Shown piece after piece: positions 45,289 to 55,002 of a stretch of 64,000 nt of DNA (positions are counted from its first letter, which is position 1; the number at the start of each line of letters is the position of its first letter). Source of the stretch: a virus; the IMG/VR virus record IMGVR_UViG_3300037264_008423, positions 174,437-238,436 of that record. The stretch is one strand, 5' to 3'. The position numbers were made by a program, and so were the translations under genes. A model generated the notes under the pieces. That model ran no database searches. It had not been told where the DNA came from and was given only the letters and a program-made list of their open reading frames with translations.

Positions 45289-46836
45289 ATGACCCAACCA
45301 ATATTCAGCTTAGCTTACACCAGCGCGCGCCCGGACGATATTTTTTCCGTGGTCGAGCTTTGGAGAAAAACCGCCACAGGCCGCTATCCCATCGAAGTGG
45401 TGATCTCGGTGGACGCACCGAATGCCAGGGCTTTAGAGCAGGCGCGCCGCGTGCCGGAAGCCCTGGCGGTGGTGCAGGAGAAAGCGCCCTTTAACTGCGT
45501 TCGGGGCTGGAACGCGGCAGCCGCCGCGACCAGCGGCAAAGTGATCATCGCCGTGGCGGACGACTTCAAACCGTGCCAGGACTGGGATGATAAATTGTTT
45601 ACATTAAAAACCGGCTGGATGGAGGAAGACTGGACGGTCCACACGGAGGATGGCTACGTGCATAACCTCATGGTCCTGGCTATCCTGACCCGCAAACGCT
45701 ACGAGCGGTTCGGCTACCTTTTTTATCCCAACTATGAAAGCATTTTCTGCGATACGGAGTTTACGGAGGTCGCTTACGCCGAGGGCCGCGTGATCAACGC
45801 CAAGCATATCTTGATGGAGCACCTGCACCCGGACTGCCACAAGCGGCCCAGGGACGCGGTGGATCTGAGCCACGCCAGTGAGGAACGCTGGCGGCGCGGC
45901 GAGATGTTGTTCAATTACCGGAAACATCGCCAATTTCCTAACGATATCAAGCTCGAAACGACACCCACGGCCTCCGCTGGTCCGACTCTGAGCGGAGCTT
46001 ACGGCGACTACGCCGTCTATATGCAGGCCAATCGAAACGATTTCTGTTTGATGGAAGTAGTGCAGCGCCTTTTTGAGGAGGGTCTGCGCAATTTCTTTTT
46101 CTGTATTCCTAATGAATACTGGTCGGGCAAGCCCAGCAGTGCCCCGGAGATGGACCAGGTGTTGGCCGCTGCCGAGTATTTGAACCACCTGGGGGCCAAG
46201 GCCCAGTCCAAAATATTCAATGTCGCTGACTTCCGCTTCCCAGGGGACACGCGCATTACCGTGGAAACGCGCGTGCGCAACGACGCCCTGGCCTGGGTGC
46301 GCCAGCAGGGCTTTCAGCAGATCTGCGTTGTGGACAGCGACGAACTATGGCCCAAAGGCAGTCTGGCCGTTGTAAGTGGTATTGTAAACAAAGTAAATCC
46401 ACTGGCTATCTCCCTGCCTATGATTCCGGTGGTGGGGCTGCCGGGGTATCCTATTGGCGGGGCCACGGACCGAGTGATCTCCTACGTGGGTCAAGGCTGC
46501 CAGTTGCGGGACTGCCGCACCCCCGTGGGTCAAGTCCACTACGAGAACAGCATCAAGGTATATCACTTTACCGGCACGCGGCGGACGATGGCCGAGACCA
46601 TTGAGAAACACCGGCAGAGCGGACATTTCGATGATCCTGAGTATTTATTTGAAGAATGGCTGGAAAACGTTCTGCCAAATATAAAACCAGGATTCGACTA
46701 CCAATGGAAAAACGGAATGAAAGGACTGCACATGTATTCAAAGTATCAAATATGGCCAGCGTGTCGCGCATGGACGGCACAGGAGTTGGAACACATTCCG
46801 AAGTCCATTCATCCTTACCTCGGTATTGGCTCATAA
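45289..46836 (+). CDS. Two-domain glycosyltransferase
   Basis: 515 residues. Residues 1-170 are a GT2-like domain (FSLAYTSARPDDIFSVVELWRK...VEVVISVDAPN, IIAVADDFKP with the DD motif). From about 290 a second GT-A-like domain follows (IFNVADFRFPGDTRITVETRVRNDALAWVRQQGFQQICVVDSDELWP with DSDE). It could add two sugars in sequence. Targets unknown; several other glycosyltransferases are in the window. Confidence 0.8.
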   Translation: MTQPIFSLAYTSARPDDIFSVVELWRKTATGRYPIEVVISVDAPNARALEQARRVPEALAVVQEKAPFNCVRGWNAAAAATSGKVIIAVADDFKPCQDWDDKLFTLKTGWMEEDWTVHTEDGYVHNLMVLAILTRKRYERFGYLFYPNYESIFCDTEFTEVAYAEGRVINAKHILMEHLHPDCHKRPRDAVDLSHASEERWRRGEMLFNYRKHRQFPNDIKLETTPTASAGPTLSGAYGDYAVYMQANRNDFCLMEVVQRLFEEGLRNFFFCIPNEYWSGKPSSAPEMDQVLAAAEYLNHLGAKAQSKIFNVADFRFPGDTRITVETRVRNDALAWVRQQGFQQICVVDSDELWPKGSLAVVSGIVNKVNPLAISLPMIPVVGLPGYPIGGATDRVISYVGQGCQLRDCRTPVGQVHYENSIKVYHFTGTRRTMAETIEKHRQSGHFDDPEYLFEEWLENVLPNIKPGFDYQWKNGMKGLHMYSKYQIWPACRAWTAQELEHIPKSIHPYLGIGS

Positions 46837-46886
46837 AAGGCGATCCAATAGCCCGTGCGGAAGCTAAACGGAGTTACGGGCGGCAG

Positions 46887-47435
46887 ATGTATCGTAAACA
46901 TTTTGACAAAAACAGGGACCAGCGCAATGCCAAAATTAGAAGGCGCAGACGAGAAATCAGTGCCAGGCGCAAGCGGGAGCGGCGCTACCGCCTCAACCAC
47001 TTGGAAAAAGTCCGGGCTTCGGGGCGAGCTTGCTACCGCAAACGGCGTGTTTATTACGTTAATAAGTCAAAAAAATACGCGAGGGAACATCGACATGAAC
47101 GAGCTGAGAGAATGAAAAGCTGCTATGCCAAAAATCCGCAGGCAAAACTGGCGCACGCTCTGCGCACGCGGCTTAATAGAGTGCTGTCTGGCCGAGCTAA
47201 AACAAGTAGCGCCCTGGACTTGCTGGGATGCAGCATTGTTAGCTTTAAAAATTACATTGAATCGCTTTTTAAGCCGGGCATGTCTTGGAAGGACAGGCAC
47301 CTTTGGCACTTGGATCATATTAGGCCGTGCGCTTCGTTTAATCTTAACTGCAAATCGGAATTACGTTCTTGTTTTCATTGGTCTAACTTTCAACCGCTTT
47401 GGAAGAAGGAAAATCTCATAAAATGGGCACATTGA
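46887..47435 (+). CDS. HNH endonuclease with basic repeats
   Basis: About 182 residues from ATG 46887 (frame also open upstream inside the glycosyltransferase). A run of Arg/Lys-rich helices (RRRREISARRKRERRYRLNHLEK...YAREHRHERAERMKS) precedes an HNH-like core with RHLWHLDHIRPCASFNL and CFHWSNFQPLWKKENLIKW. Members of this family are mobile phage/intron nucleases. The next gene starts inside its last codons. Confidence 0.8.
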   Translation: MYRKHFDKNRDQRNAKIRRRRREISARRKRERRYRLNHLEKVRASGRACYRKRRVYYVNKSKKYAREHRHERAERMKSCYAKNPQAKLAHALRTRLNRVLSGRAKTSSALDLLGCSIVSFKNYIESLFKPGMSWKDRHLWHLDHIRPCASFNLNCKSELRSCFHWSNFQPLWKKENLIKWAH

Positions 47436-47704
47436 TTGAAGCTCAAGTCTCCTTTTCCGACGATATTCTGGACTACCTGCGCGTCCGGCGCGGCACGCTG
47501 GTGTGCATGATGGACATGATCGATGACCTGACCCGGCGCATTAATGACCGCAGCGAGTCGCGCCGCCTGCGCGGAAGGCTGTTATCCGATCTTTCCCTCT
47601 TGACGCGACAGAAAAAGGTCATTCGCTATCGGCGCGTCAGCATGGTCAAGCGCCTACCCCGCTCGGCTCAGGGCTTGCTGCGAATCTCCGAACTACACGC
47701 TTGA
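47423..47704 (+). CDS. Small helical protein
   Basis: 93 residues from ATG 47423, overlapping the HNH stop. Charged and helical (DYLRVRRGTLVCMMDMIDDLTRRINDRSESRRLRGRL). Function unknown. Confidence 0.55.
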   Translation: MGTLIEAQVSFSDDILDYLRVRRGTLVCMMDMIDDLTRRINDRSESRRLRGRLLSDLSLLTRQKKVIRYRRVSMVKRLPRSAQGLLRISELHA

Positions 47705-47728
47705 CGCTTCCCTATTGACGATTAAATT

Positions 47729-48988
47729 ATGACCCCAAGAAAACCTCACAACGCGCGCTGGGCGGTAGTCTCCGTCAACCGGCCCATGCTGATGCGCCGG
47801 TCCGACGAGGAAACCTGGCTGCTCAATCCCCGCCGCCGCTATATCCTGAACACCGATGTGTTGGACGAGCTAACCCCCTATATTGATCGCATGTCCGACC
47901 TGGCCGGGTGCTCGGCGTTTAATCCCCTGGTTCAAGCGCCCAAGGTCCGGCTTCCCGGCTCCTCTGTGCTGATTGACCGGTATCGGGATCGGGGCATCGG
48001 AGATCTGCTTTTCACCACCGGCCCCCTGGCTTACATGCACCACGTCACGGGCGGCACCGCCTCGCTTTATTTTTACGCGTATGCCGAGCGGGGAGCGGTG
48101 CTCAATAAGTGCCCATACCTGATGGATAACAGTCCCCTGGTGGGACCCATCCTTTACAGCGACCTGGCCGAGTATGACTATCACTGGTTCGTGGAGACGG
48201 TGACCGAGTTTAACGAACAGGCCGACCAGTTAAATGTCTATGACGCGCTTTACGCCAGTTTGGGCATTGATCCGTCCACCGTGGACCGGCGCTTCAAGCG
48301 TCCCTACGTGCAACTGTATGATTCGGAAATTAAACACCTGGACGACTTCTTTTATTGGGTTTTCGTCAATACTCGTGTCAAAATGGACCTGCGGCACACC
48401 GGCTACTACGTGGTAGCTCCCCTGGCCAACAGCGCCCTCCGCTGCGCCCCCTACGCGCTGTGGCTCGAAGTCATCGCCGCGCTGTCCGAGAAACGACCGG
48501 TCCTGGTCGTGGGCGCGCTACGGGATCGGATGCCCCCGGCAGGCATGTCGGTGGGAGATTTTGGAGCGCGCCTGGATAGTGACCTAGTGGCCACGGGCCG
48601 GGTGCTCAACCTGATGGGCAAGACGCAGTTGCGCCATCTCATGGAAATCATCTCCAAAGCAACCGCTGTGCTTAGCTTGGATTCAGCCTCCCTCTACCTC
48701 GCGCAGGCGTTTCGGACCCCTTGCGTGTCCCTGTGGGGCAGCCACGATCCGCAGGTTCGCCTGGGCTACGATACGGAATACATGAGCACGGCCATCTGGC
48801 AAAAGTCCGCCTGTCGCCATAGCCCTTGTTTTGCGTGGCAGGGCTTTCCCGTCAACCGGTGCCCCTTGGGTGAGGCGCAGTCGGTGTGTCACTGTCAGTT
48901 GGCCGTGGAGCCGACCGACATCCTCCAAATGGTCCAAAGAATCGAAGACCAAACTCCCAGCTTCATTACTGTTCCCCCCGCCCCATGA
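47729..48988 (+). CDS. GT9 heptosyltransferase-like protein
   Basis: 419 residues. The C-terminal half fits ADP-heptose:LPS heptosyltransferases: LVVGALRDRMPPAG, LNLMGKTQLRHLMEIISKATAVLSLDSASLYLAQAF (about 290-325), CVSLWGSHDPQVRLGY. C-terminal CPLG...CHCQ cysteines are extra. It overlaps the next gene (ATGA). It may alter the host or virion glycan. Confidence 0.8.
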   Translation: MTPRKPHNARWAVVSVNRPMLMRRSDEETWLLNPRRRYILNTDVLDELTPYIDRMSDLAGCSAFNPLVQAPKVRLPGSSVLIDRYRDRGIGDLLFTTGPLAYMHHVTGGTASLYFYAYAERGAVLNKCPYLMDNSPLVGPILYSDLAEYDYHWFVETVTEFNEQADQLNVYDALYASLGIDPSTVDRRFKRPYVQLYDSEIKHLDDFFYWVFVNTRVKMDLRHTGYYVVAPLANSALRCAPYALWLEVIAALSEKRPVLVVGALRDRMPPAGMSVGDFGARLDSDLVATGRVLNLMGKTQLRHLMEIISKATAVLSLDSASLYLAQAFRTPCVSLWGSHDPQVRLGYDTEYMSTAIWQKSACRHSPCFAWQGFPVNRCPLGEAQSVCHCQLAVEPTDILQMVQRIEDQTPSFITVPPAP

Positions 48989-49485
48989 AAAGAAAACCTG
49001 TTCATGCCCCGCCAGAAATGGAGATCCGCGAGCGTATTGACCCGGAAACGCCCGTGCTGGATGCCATCGACAACGAGTTGATCGGCATCAACGTGGATAA
49101 GTGGTTTAAAAAATCATACCCTCTTGACTTCGGCCTGGCCCACATCGAGATCTCGTCCGTTTTAGAGGAAATCAACTGCGCTATTCAGCGCACCGCAATC
49201 TATGTGTATGACTCCAAAGCCGACGCCGAGCGCCTGGAGTCGGCAAAGCTGCTAAAATTGCGTCAAGAGTGGAGCACTCTCTATCAGGATAAAATGACCG
49301 TGGAGACCCTCAAAGCCGTGTTGGCCCAGGATGAGGAGATCCTTGCCGCCTGGCACCGGCACCACGTTCTTAAGGGATACTTGGCGCGCTTTGAAAACAT
49401 GATGGAAAACTTGAGGCTGAAGCTGGGGGCCATGCGCTCCTTTGAGGCAACCCGCCGCAAGATCATCGATGACGATCCGCGCTAA
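48985..49485 (+). CDS. Putative UvsY-like recombination mediator
   Basis: 166 residues, mostly helical, with TLYQDKMTVETLKAVLAQDEEI, NMMENLRLKLGAMRSFEATRRKIIDDDPR near the C-terminus. Its size, helical make-up and position just before the ssDNA-binding and RecA-like genes fit T4 UvsY, which loads UvsX onto gp32-coated DNA. No unique motif proves it. Confidence 0.5.
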   Translation: MKRKPVHAPPEMEIRERIDPETPVLDAIDNELIGINVDKWFKKSYPLDFGLAHIEISSVLEEINCAIQRTAIYVYDSKADAERLESAKLLKLRQEWSTLYQDKMTVETLKAVLAQDEEILAAWHRHHVLKGYLARFENMMENLRLKLGAMRSFEATRRKIIDDDPR

Positions 49486-49514
49486 AAATTAAATGTAAAC
49501 AGCAGACTAAAACT

Positions 49515-51122
49515 ATGAATGACATTAGCCCGACAGCCATGATGCGCTACATGGAAGAAGATGAGGCCGTGGTAGCCTCCCTGACCAAATCGGTCCGGCG
49601 CGTAAAAATCGAACTTAACCACACCTGGAACTTGCGTTTGCTGCCGGTCCAGATCGGGGCCGACAAAATGCCTTACGTGCGTGTCGCCCAGCACTGGCGG
49701 AACAACAAGCCGCTGCATTGTCCCCGGCACACCCCCAAATCTTGGGGCGGTGATCCCGAACGTGTCTGTCCCGTGTGCGAGTTGTCCGAGCGGCTTTCCG
49801 AAAGTGGTTCAGAGGCCGTGCGTGATTTTGGTTACCAAGCCAAGTGCGTGCTTCGCTTTCGCTTCTGGTGCGTGGTCTTCGACAAGGAGGATCAGCGCGG
49901 ACGCATTGAGGAAATGCCCTGGAACGAAATCATCAATCCCTACGAGTTCGACATGTATAAGACCACCTGGGAGGATTTCAAAAAATGGCAGCGGTGGGCC
50001 ACAACCCGGCGCAAAAACGCTTCGGACTGGGGTATCATGGACCTGGAAGCGGGTTGCAATGTCCTGGCAACTCACACCACGAAAGGCGTCAAGCTGGATC
50101 GTAATGATCCGGGTCCGATTTTTGACCTGGAGGGCCAGGCGTTGGACGATGCCATTGCCAAAGTATGGACGCGCATCCGCAAGCCCGTCATTCCCATGCC
50201 CACCGAGAAACAGCTCGTGGAGATGTCGGTAAAGTTTGAAGAGGATTCGGAAGGAGGAGGCCGAGGGCGCTCTCGCCGTAGCCGGGATGAAGATGACGAC
50301 AGCCGGGGCGGACGCTTCCGGGGTCGCCGGGAAGGGGATGATGAAGGCTACGGTCGCGCGCGCCGCTCAGGCGGTGACGAGGGTGCCGGTCGCGGTCGTT
50401 ACCGGGGTGACGACGACGAAGAGCCAGTGCGCGGTCAGCGCAGTCGCTACACCGGTGAAGACGAGGACGAGTCCTCCCCGCCTAACAATGGTCGCCGTCG
50501 CTACGCCGGAGAGGACGAGTCGGGGACGGAACCGGCTACCCGGCGCGGGAGCGCGAGCGCGGAAGCGGAAGCGGATTCCACCCCGCTGCCCCCGCCCCGC
50601 CGCCGCGAACAGCCTGCCAGCGCGCGGGAGAGCGGAGAACGCGCGGAAGCGGATTCCACCCCGCTGCCCCCGCCCCGCCGCCGCGAACAGCCGGTAACGC
50701 CGGAAGAGCTGGACGAGGACCAAATTCCGGGCGCTGAGTATCCGGCTCGGAACCCGGTTCCGACCACGCGTCGCGCGCCTCCCGCTGAGGAAGCCGACAA
50801 TACCGCCGTGCCGCCCCCGCCCCGCCGCGTCGCCGCTCCGGCCAGAGACGACAGCAAACCCGCCAGAGCGAGCAAGGAACCCCCTGCCGAGGAGAATACC
50901 GTTGCTCCGCCTCCGCCCCGGCGCAGCGCGCCGCCTGCTACGGGAGTGAGCGAAGAGGAAGACACCGCGCCCGAAGAGCGGCGTGATCCGGCCCCGCCCC
51001 TCAAGGAAAAGGTAGAAGACGCCCCCACTCCTGTCAGCGCCAGCGCCCCCGCCCCGGCGCGTGCCGTGACCGAATCCATGCTTAAAAACCGGCTCGGTCG
51101 CCTTACCAATCGTGGACAATAG
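49515..51122 (+). CDS. gp32-like single-stranded DNA-binding protein
   Basis: 535 residues; start preceded by GACTAAAACT. Residues ~30-240 are the OB/zinc core, with HCPRHTPKSWGGDPERVCPVC (about 73-93) as a gp32-type zinc site, and aromatic RFRFWCVVFD. The C-terminal 290 residues are low complexity: Arg/Gly/Asp-rich, then Pro/Arg repeats, far longer than the T4 acidic tail. The tail includes a perfect 50-bp DNA duplication. It coats ssDNA in replication and recombination. Confidence 0.85.
   Translation: MNDISPTAMMRYMEEDEAVVASLTKSVRRVKIELNHTWNLRLLPVQIGADKMPYVRVAQHWRNNKPLHCPRHTPKSWGGDPERVCPVCELSERLSESGSEAVRDFGYQAKCVLRFRFWCVVFDKEDQRGRIEEMPWNEIINPYEFDMYKTTWEDFKKWQRWATTRRKNASDWGIMDLEAGCNVLATHTTKGVKLDRNDPGPIFDLEGQALDDAIAKVWTRIRKPVIPMPTEKQLVEMSVKFEEDSEGGGRGRSRRSRDEDDDSRGGRFRGRREGDDEGYGRARRSGGDEGAGRGRYRGDDDEEPVRGQRSRYTGEDEDESSPPNNGRRRYAGEDESGTEPATRRGSASAEAEADSTPLPPPRRREQPASARESGERAEADSTPLPPPRRREQPVTPEELDEDQIPGAEYPARNPVPTTRRAPPAEEADNTAVPPPPRRVAAPARDDSKPARASKEPPAEENTVAPPPPRRSAPPATGVSEEEDTAPEERRDPAPPLKEKVEDAPTPVSASAPAPARAVTESMLKNRLGRLTNRGQ
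50565..50692 (+). repeat. Perfect 50-bp direct repeat
   Basis: 50565-50614 and 50643-50692 are identical, inside the ssDNA-binding protein tail, encoding twice a DSTPLPPPRRREQP-type segment. The unit has an unbroken frame, so the tail can grow or shrink in 26-codon steps. Confidence 0.8.
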
Positions 51123-51124
51123 CT

Positions 51125-52630
51125 ATGGCCAAATCTGCAAAAGAAGAGCGCGATCTCACGTCCTCTTTTGTGGCATCCATGACGAAGCGGCGGCCCTACA
51201 AAGCAGGGGCCGCCACATTTGACATTGTGATGTCCGACAAAACGATCCTGGGAGATGTGCGCTACGTGCTGCTCACCGGCATTGACGCCTTCGACAAAAT
51301 CGTGGGCGGCTTTCCTTTTGGCCGTATCAACGAGGTTTTTGGCCTGGAAAATTGCGGCAAGACCGCCATGATGATCCGGGCCATGTGCCGCTTCCAGGCT
51401 AATCACATCTACGAAGTAATCGACCGACAGGGATTTGTTTATTCATTAAGGAGGGTCAATTCCAAAAAGACCCGGCAAATTCGAGCTTACGTGGACAACG
51501 AGCACTCGCTGGAGCGTGGTTTTAAAATTACGATCAACGATGTGACTTACAACGAGGCGGGAGAAGAAGTTTCTGAGCGCGTGGAAATGAAAACCGCACT
51601 CATGATGTGCGACACCGTGGACCAGATCTTCGAGGCTGTGGACCACTTCATTGATTTGATTAAAGCCGCCGAAATACAAGAAAAAGAGCGCGAGAAAGAT
51701 GAGAAAGGCTCAGGCCGCATGGTCTTCGGCTTGTTTTTAGTGGACACCGTTGCGGGAACCAGTAGCAAAGAAGAGTTGGAGCGTGAGTGGGGCAAGCGGG
51801 ACTATCCGCGCCACGCTCAGCAGATTAGCGAGGGTTTCCGCTGCATGACCAACGAGATCAGCCGCCATAACGTCGCCATGATCTGCACCAACCAGGTGCG
51901 CACCAAGTTTAAGGATTTGCAGCAAGGCAGAGGTCATCAGGCGCGTTTTAATACGCCGCAGGCTGATGATTTTTCGACTTTCGGCGGCAAAGCCCTGTCT
52001 TACTATTCCACCCATCGGGTCTTCATGTTCAGGATGCCGATCAAATACACCCTGGTCAAAGGAGCGCAGTTTCCCGCTGGCTACTTGATTGGATTTAGGA
52101 CGGACAAAAACCGCTTGCGCAAGCCAGGCCGGGAGGGGCGCATCGTGCTTTTGTTTGACGAGGAAAAGGGCGGACTACACGACGCTCTGAGCATATTGGA
52201 ATCAATGATATTCCTCCGCGTTGCGAAAATGCAAGAGGGCGGCGGCGCGATCAGTTTTCTGTTCCGCAAGCACGGGATCACCACGACCACCTTCGCGGAG
52301 AACATCATACTGGACGCGTCTGACCAAGCTCTGTCAGTAAAACCGGCCAAGCGGGTCAAAGATCCACAGATCGACGGTCGCTACGAGTGGCTTAGCTTCT
52401 ACAAAGCCCATCGTTCTGACTTGAATCTACTGTGGGACGCAGCGATGCGAAAAGCCTATGAAACCGAGGGATTGGGTGAATTTTACGCACCTCCCGACGA
52501 TGATGATGATGATGATGACACTGCCGCCGAGGATGAGGATTACGGCGAGGATGAGGCCGAGGCGGTGTCCCGACCGGCAGCACCCCGCCGAAAACCATCC
52601 ATTCCCACTATCAGTGACGAGGATTTATGA
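51125..52630 (+). CDS. uvsX: UvsX/RecA-like recombinase
   Basis: 501 residues. Walker A is GLENCGKTAM (about 78-87); Walker B FGLFLVDTVAG (about 203-213); FGGKALSYYSTHRVFMFR (about 282-300) corresponds to the RecA/UvsX DNA-binding region. It pairs homologous DNA strands with the preceding ssDNA-binding protein. The C-terminus has a run of about nine Asp. Three bases separate it from the upstream gene and the next start overlaps (ATGA). Longer than T4 UvsX (about 390). Confidence 0.93.
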   Translation: MAKSAKEERDLTSSFVASMTKRRPYKAGAATFDIVMSDKTILGDVRYVLLTGIDAFDKIVGGFPFGRINEVFGLENCGKTAMMIRAMCRFQANHIYEVIDRQGFVYSLRRVNSKKTRQIRAYVDNEHSLERGFKITINDVTYNEAGEEVSERVEMKTALMMCDTVDQIFEAVDHFIDLIKAAEIQEKEREKDEKGSGRMVFGLFLVDTVAGTSSKEELEREWGKRDYPRHAQQISEGFRCMTNEISRHNVAMICTNQVRTKFKDLQQGRGHQARFNTPQADDFSTFGGKALSYYSTHRVFMFRMPIKYTLVKGAQFPAGYLIGFRTDKNRLRKPGREGRIVLLFDEEKGGLHDALSILESMIFLRVAKMQEGGGAISFLFRKHGITTTTFAENIILDASDQALSVKPAKRVKDPQIDGRYEWLSFYKAHRSDLNLLWDAAMRKAYETEGLGEFYAPPDDDDDDDDTAAEDEDYGEDEAEAVSRPAAPRRKPSIPTISDEDL

Positions 52631-53109
52631 TCGAATACGAGGTAAACGAAGGCTTTGACAAAGACGTGCGCCGGGTCCTGGACGATCCGAGCTTCGTCGA
52701 GTTCAACGGCATACGGGATCTTGAGGTTGTCATCTTGACCGCCTTAGTGATCCGCACCAACACCGAGGGCGAGCATCAACCGGGCAAGGGATGCCCGGTG
52801 GTTTGCAAAAAGATCTCCCCTCTTTACCAGTTGCTCACCGAGGCCCATTACATCGTCGTGGGCGAGTATTATTATTGGACTCATGTGAGCGACGTGCAGC
52901 GGGATGCTGCCATCCATCGTGCTTTGTCCACAATTCTAGTGGAAAAAGTTGACGACGCGATTAAGTTAAAAACACGGAAGCCGGATATACAGGAATTTAC
53001 AGCGACCATCGCTCGGTTTGGAGCTTGGAACGAGCCGTTATTGGATGTTAAAGAAGTTTTAAGATCGGCGGGGAAACAGTTCGCGGAAAGTCTTAAGTCG
53101 AAGGCTTAA
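52627..53109 (+). CDS. Degenerate phage metallopeptidase-like protein
   Basis: 160 residues. YQLLTEAHYIVVGEYYYWTHVSDVQRDAAIHRALSTI aligns by eye with the putative phage metallopeptidase family, in which HEL-x-H binds zinc. Here it reads IHRALS, so the zinc site is lost and the enzyme is likely inactive. The start overlaps the recombinase stop. Tentative. Confidence 0.5.
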   Translation: MIEYEVNEGFDKDVRRVLDDPSFVEFNGIRDLEVVILTALVIRTNTEGEHQPGKGCPVVCKKISPLYQLLTEAHYIVVGEYYYWTHVSDVQRDAAIHRALSTILVEKVDDAIKLKTRKPDIQEFTATIARFGAWNEPLLDVKEVLRSAGKQFAESLKSKA

Positions 53110-53172
53110 AAATTTCTAACTAAAAAAGTGGACAAAATTATTTAAGCCGTTAAATAGGATACGAACACGAGT

Positions 53173-53970
53173 ATGTCTTCAAATGTTACAGCTACTAAAA
53201 TGCAAACTAAGCCGCCTACATCGATGCGCTACGAACGGGTGCAGGAGATCCTGGACCATGAACCGGCGTTTGAGGGGCGGCTGAGTCCGCGCACGGTTCA
53301 GGTGGAAACCCGCTTTGGGGAAAAGCTCTTCTTTTCCAAGGAAACGGTGGAAATCACGGAAACCATGCACCGGGAAGGACGGGACGCGCACAAAGTGCCT
53401 AAATCCGACGTGCTGAGGGCAGCCGGTCGCTTGATCCGCGCCGTAGCGCACGGCGGCTTGTCTTCCGTAAGCGGTAACGGCAGCGCCCACGAGTCAGGCA
53501 CTCCTCCCAAGAATCCTTACGAACTGGTCGCGCCGCCGTCGCCGCCTCCTCCGCGCTCGGAGAAACCGGCCAGCGTGGCATCGGACACCAAGCTTAAGAA
53601 AAAGCCGGTCGGGGTCGCTAAACCCGTTTTGGCGGCGACCCCGAAAAAAGCGCCCGTCAAAAAATCCGAAGCATCGCCCTCCACGGTTAAGCCCAAGCCT
53701 GCCAAGCCCGGACCGGCGCTAGAGCCGGAGTTGCCTTTGAGCGAGCTTCCGCCCGAAAAGCAGCCCCTTAGTCTGCCGCCTGGTTTCGACCCCAGCAAGT
53801 ATCCGCACTACAGCGTTCAATCCAGCGTTTACTCACTGCTGCTGAGCGCGCTGGCCATGTCCGAGCAGTATGAGAAATATCCTAATCACGAGCAGCGCCA
53901 GCACAAGTTGGACGAGCTGGTGAAGGAGTATCAAGCGACTTGTGACACGCTGCGAGTGGTTCATACCTGA
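53173..53970 (+). CDS. Unknown protein
   Basis: 265 residues. Two ordered ends (residues 15-90, RYERVQEILDHEPAFEGRLSPRTVQVETRFGEKLFF; and 210-265, KYPHYSVQSSVYSLLLSALAMSEQ) are joined by a Pro/Lys-rich linker. It overlaps the next start (TGATG). Upstream A/T-rich gap 53110-53172 could hold a promoter (TGGACA, 15-17 nt, TTAAAT/AAATAG). Function unknown. Confidence 0.65.
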   Translation: MSSNVTATKMQTKPPTSMRYERVQEILDHEPAFEGRLSPRTVQVETRFGEKLFFSKETVEITETMHREGRDAHKVPKSDVLRAAGRLIRAVAHGGLSSVSGNGSAHESGTPPKNPYELVAPPSPPPPRSEKPASVASDTKLKKKPVGVAKPVLAATPKKAPVKKSEASPSTVKPKPAKPGPALEPELPLSELPPEKQPLSLPPGFDPSKYPHYSVQSSVYSLLLSALAMSEQYEKYPNHEQRQHKLDELVKEYQATCDTLRVVHT

Positions 53971-54998
53971 TGTCCAAAACTCCTGTCAAAAGTGCCGTGG
54001 TCCCGGTCGCCGGAGAGCATATTTTTCCGGCGAGCTACCTGGAGCCGCTAGCGATCCGCTGGAAAGAGCTGAATGCCAAGGGCAGGCATACCGAAGCGAT
54101 GCACGTGCTGGAGGATATCGTAGTGGGATCTACGCAGATGTTCGAGCGCCTGGCCCAGCACGAGGGCTATCACTACACCGTGGATCTGGACGTGCTGGTG
54201 GACGCCGCCCAGCAGAAAGTCGTTAAATGGCTGCTGCGCTGGCAGCGCAAGCGAGGCCGCCTCTTTGCCTGGTTTTCCAAGTGCGCCAAAAACGCGTTCC
54301 GGTCGGAATTGGTCAAGGTTAACCAATTCCGCAAACGTTACCACGTTACCAGCGATAGTTTGGAAAAGTTTTTTGGAGCGGAAGACCACACGGTGGACAA
54401 GCACGACATGGCGGCGGAAGTGCGCGCGCGCCTGGCCAACTTAACCTGTCGCTGGGGCAGCCCCCAGGAGATCGGAGCCATCCACTACCTGGTGGAGTGC
54501 ATTATCGACGAAGACCACGACAGGCAGGCGGCTATTAAAGGAGCCGCCTACGCTTTCGGGATCTCGATGGAACTTTCCAAATTTTTTTACTCCTGGGCGC
54601 TCGTGGCGCTCCGGGACCAGATGTATCGAAAAATCCGCGTGCCCTTCACTGAAGAGGATCTGGTGCGCGCGGCGATGAGCTACACGCACTTTGTAAACTT
54701 GTTCGACCTGCCCAACACACCTTTTACCTGGCCGGTTCATGGCAAGTATCTCTGCGCGGTATATGGGGGCATGCGCATTAAGATTCCAACCATTGCGCAG
54801 ATCAGTAACTTGGTGGAAGCCAAGAAGTTGTTTGATGAAATCGATAATGGCGACAAAGACCCTGAAGCGATTGCGGAAGCGGGTCAGCGCCACGGAAAGA
54901 ACGCCCGAACCGCCCAGGAGATCTACCACGAAATGGTGGAAGTCCTGGACCCGCGCCGTTCAGGTGAATACGAGGTATATGCACCGAACTCCGAATAA
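53970..54998 (+). CDS. Sigma-factor-like transcription protein
   Basis: 342 residues. WLLRWQRKRGRLFAWFSKCAKNAFRSELVKVNQFRKRYH (about 88-126) looks like sigma region 2 (-10 recognition), similar to T4 gp55-type late sigma factors. The rest is helical. It likely directs host RNA polymerase to phage promoters. Its unusual promoter elements may be the GTTCTA or GTTTAC elements; that link is inference. Confidence 0.65.
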   Translation: MSKTPVKSAVVPVAGEHIFPASYLEPLAIRWKELNAKGRHTEAMHVLEDIVVGSTQMFERLAQHEGYHYTVDLDVLVDAAQQKVVKWLLRWQRKRGRLFAWFSKCAKNAFRSELVKVNQFRKRYHVTSDSLEKFFGAEDHTVDKHDMAAEVRARLANLTCRWGSPQEIGAIHYLVECIIDEDHDRQAAIKGAAYAFGISMELSKFFYSWALVALRDQMYRKIRVPFTEEDLVRAAMSYTHFVNLFDLPNTPFTWPVHGKYLCAVYGGMRIKIPTIAQISNLVEAKKLFDEIDNGDKDPEAIAEAGQRHGKNARTAQEIYHEMVEVLDPRRSGEYEVYAPNSE

Positions 54999-55002
54999 AC
55001 TG

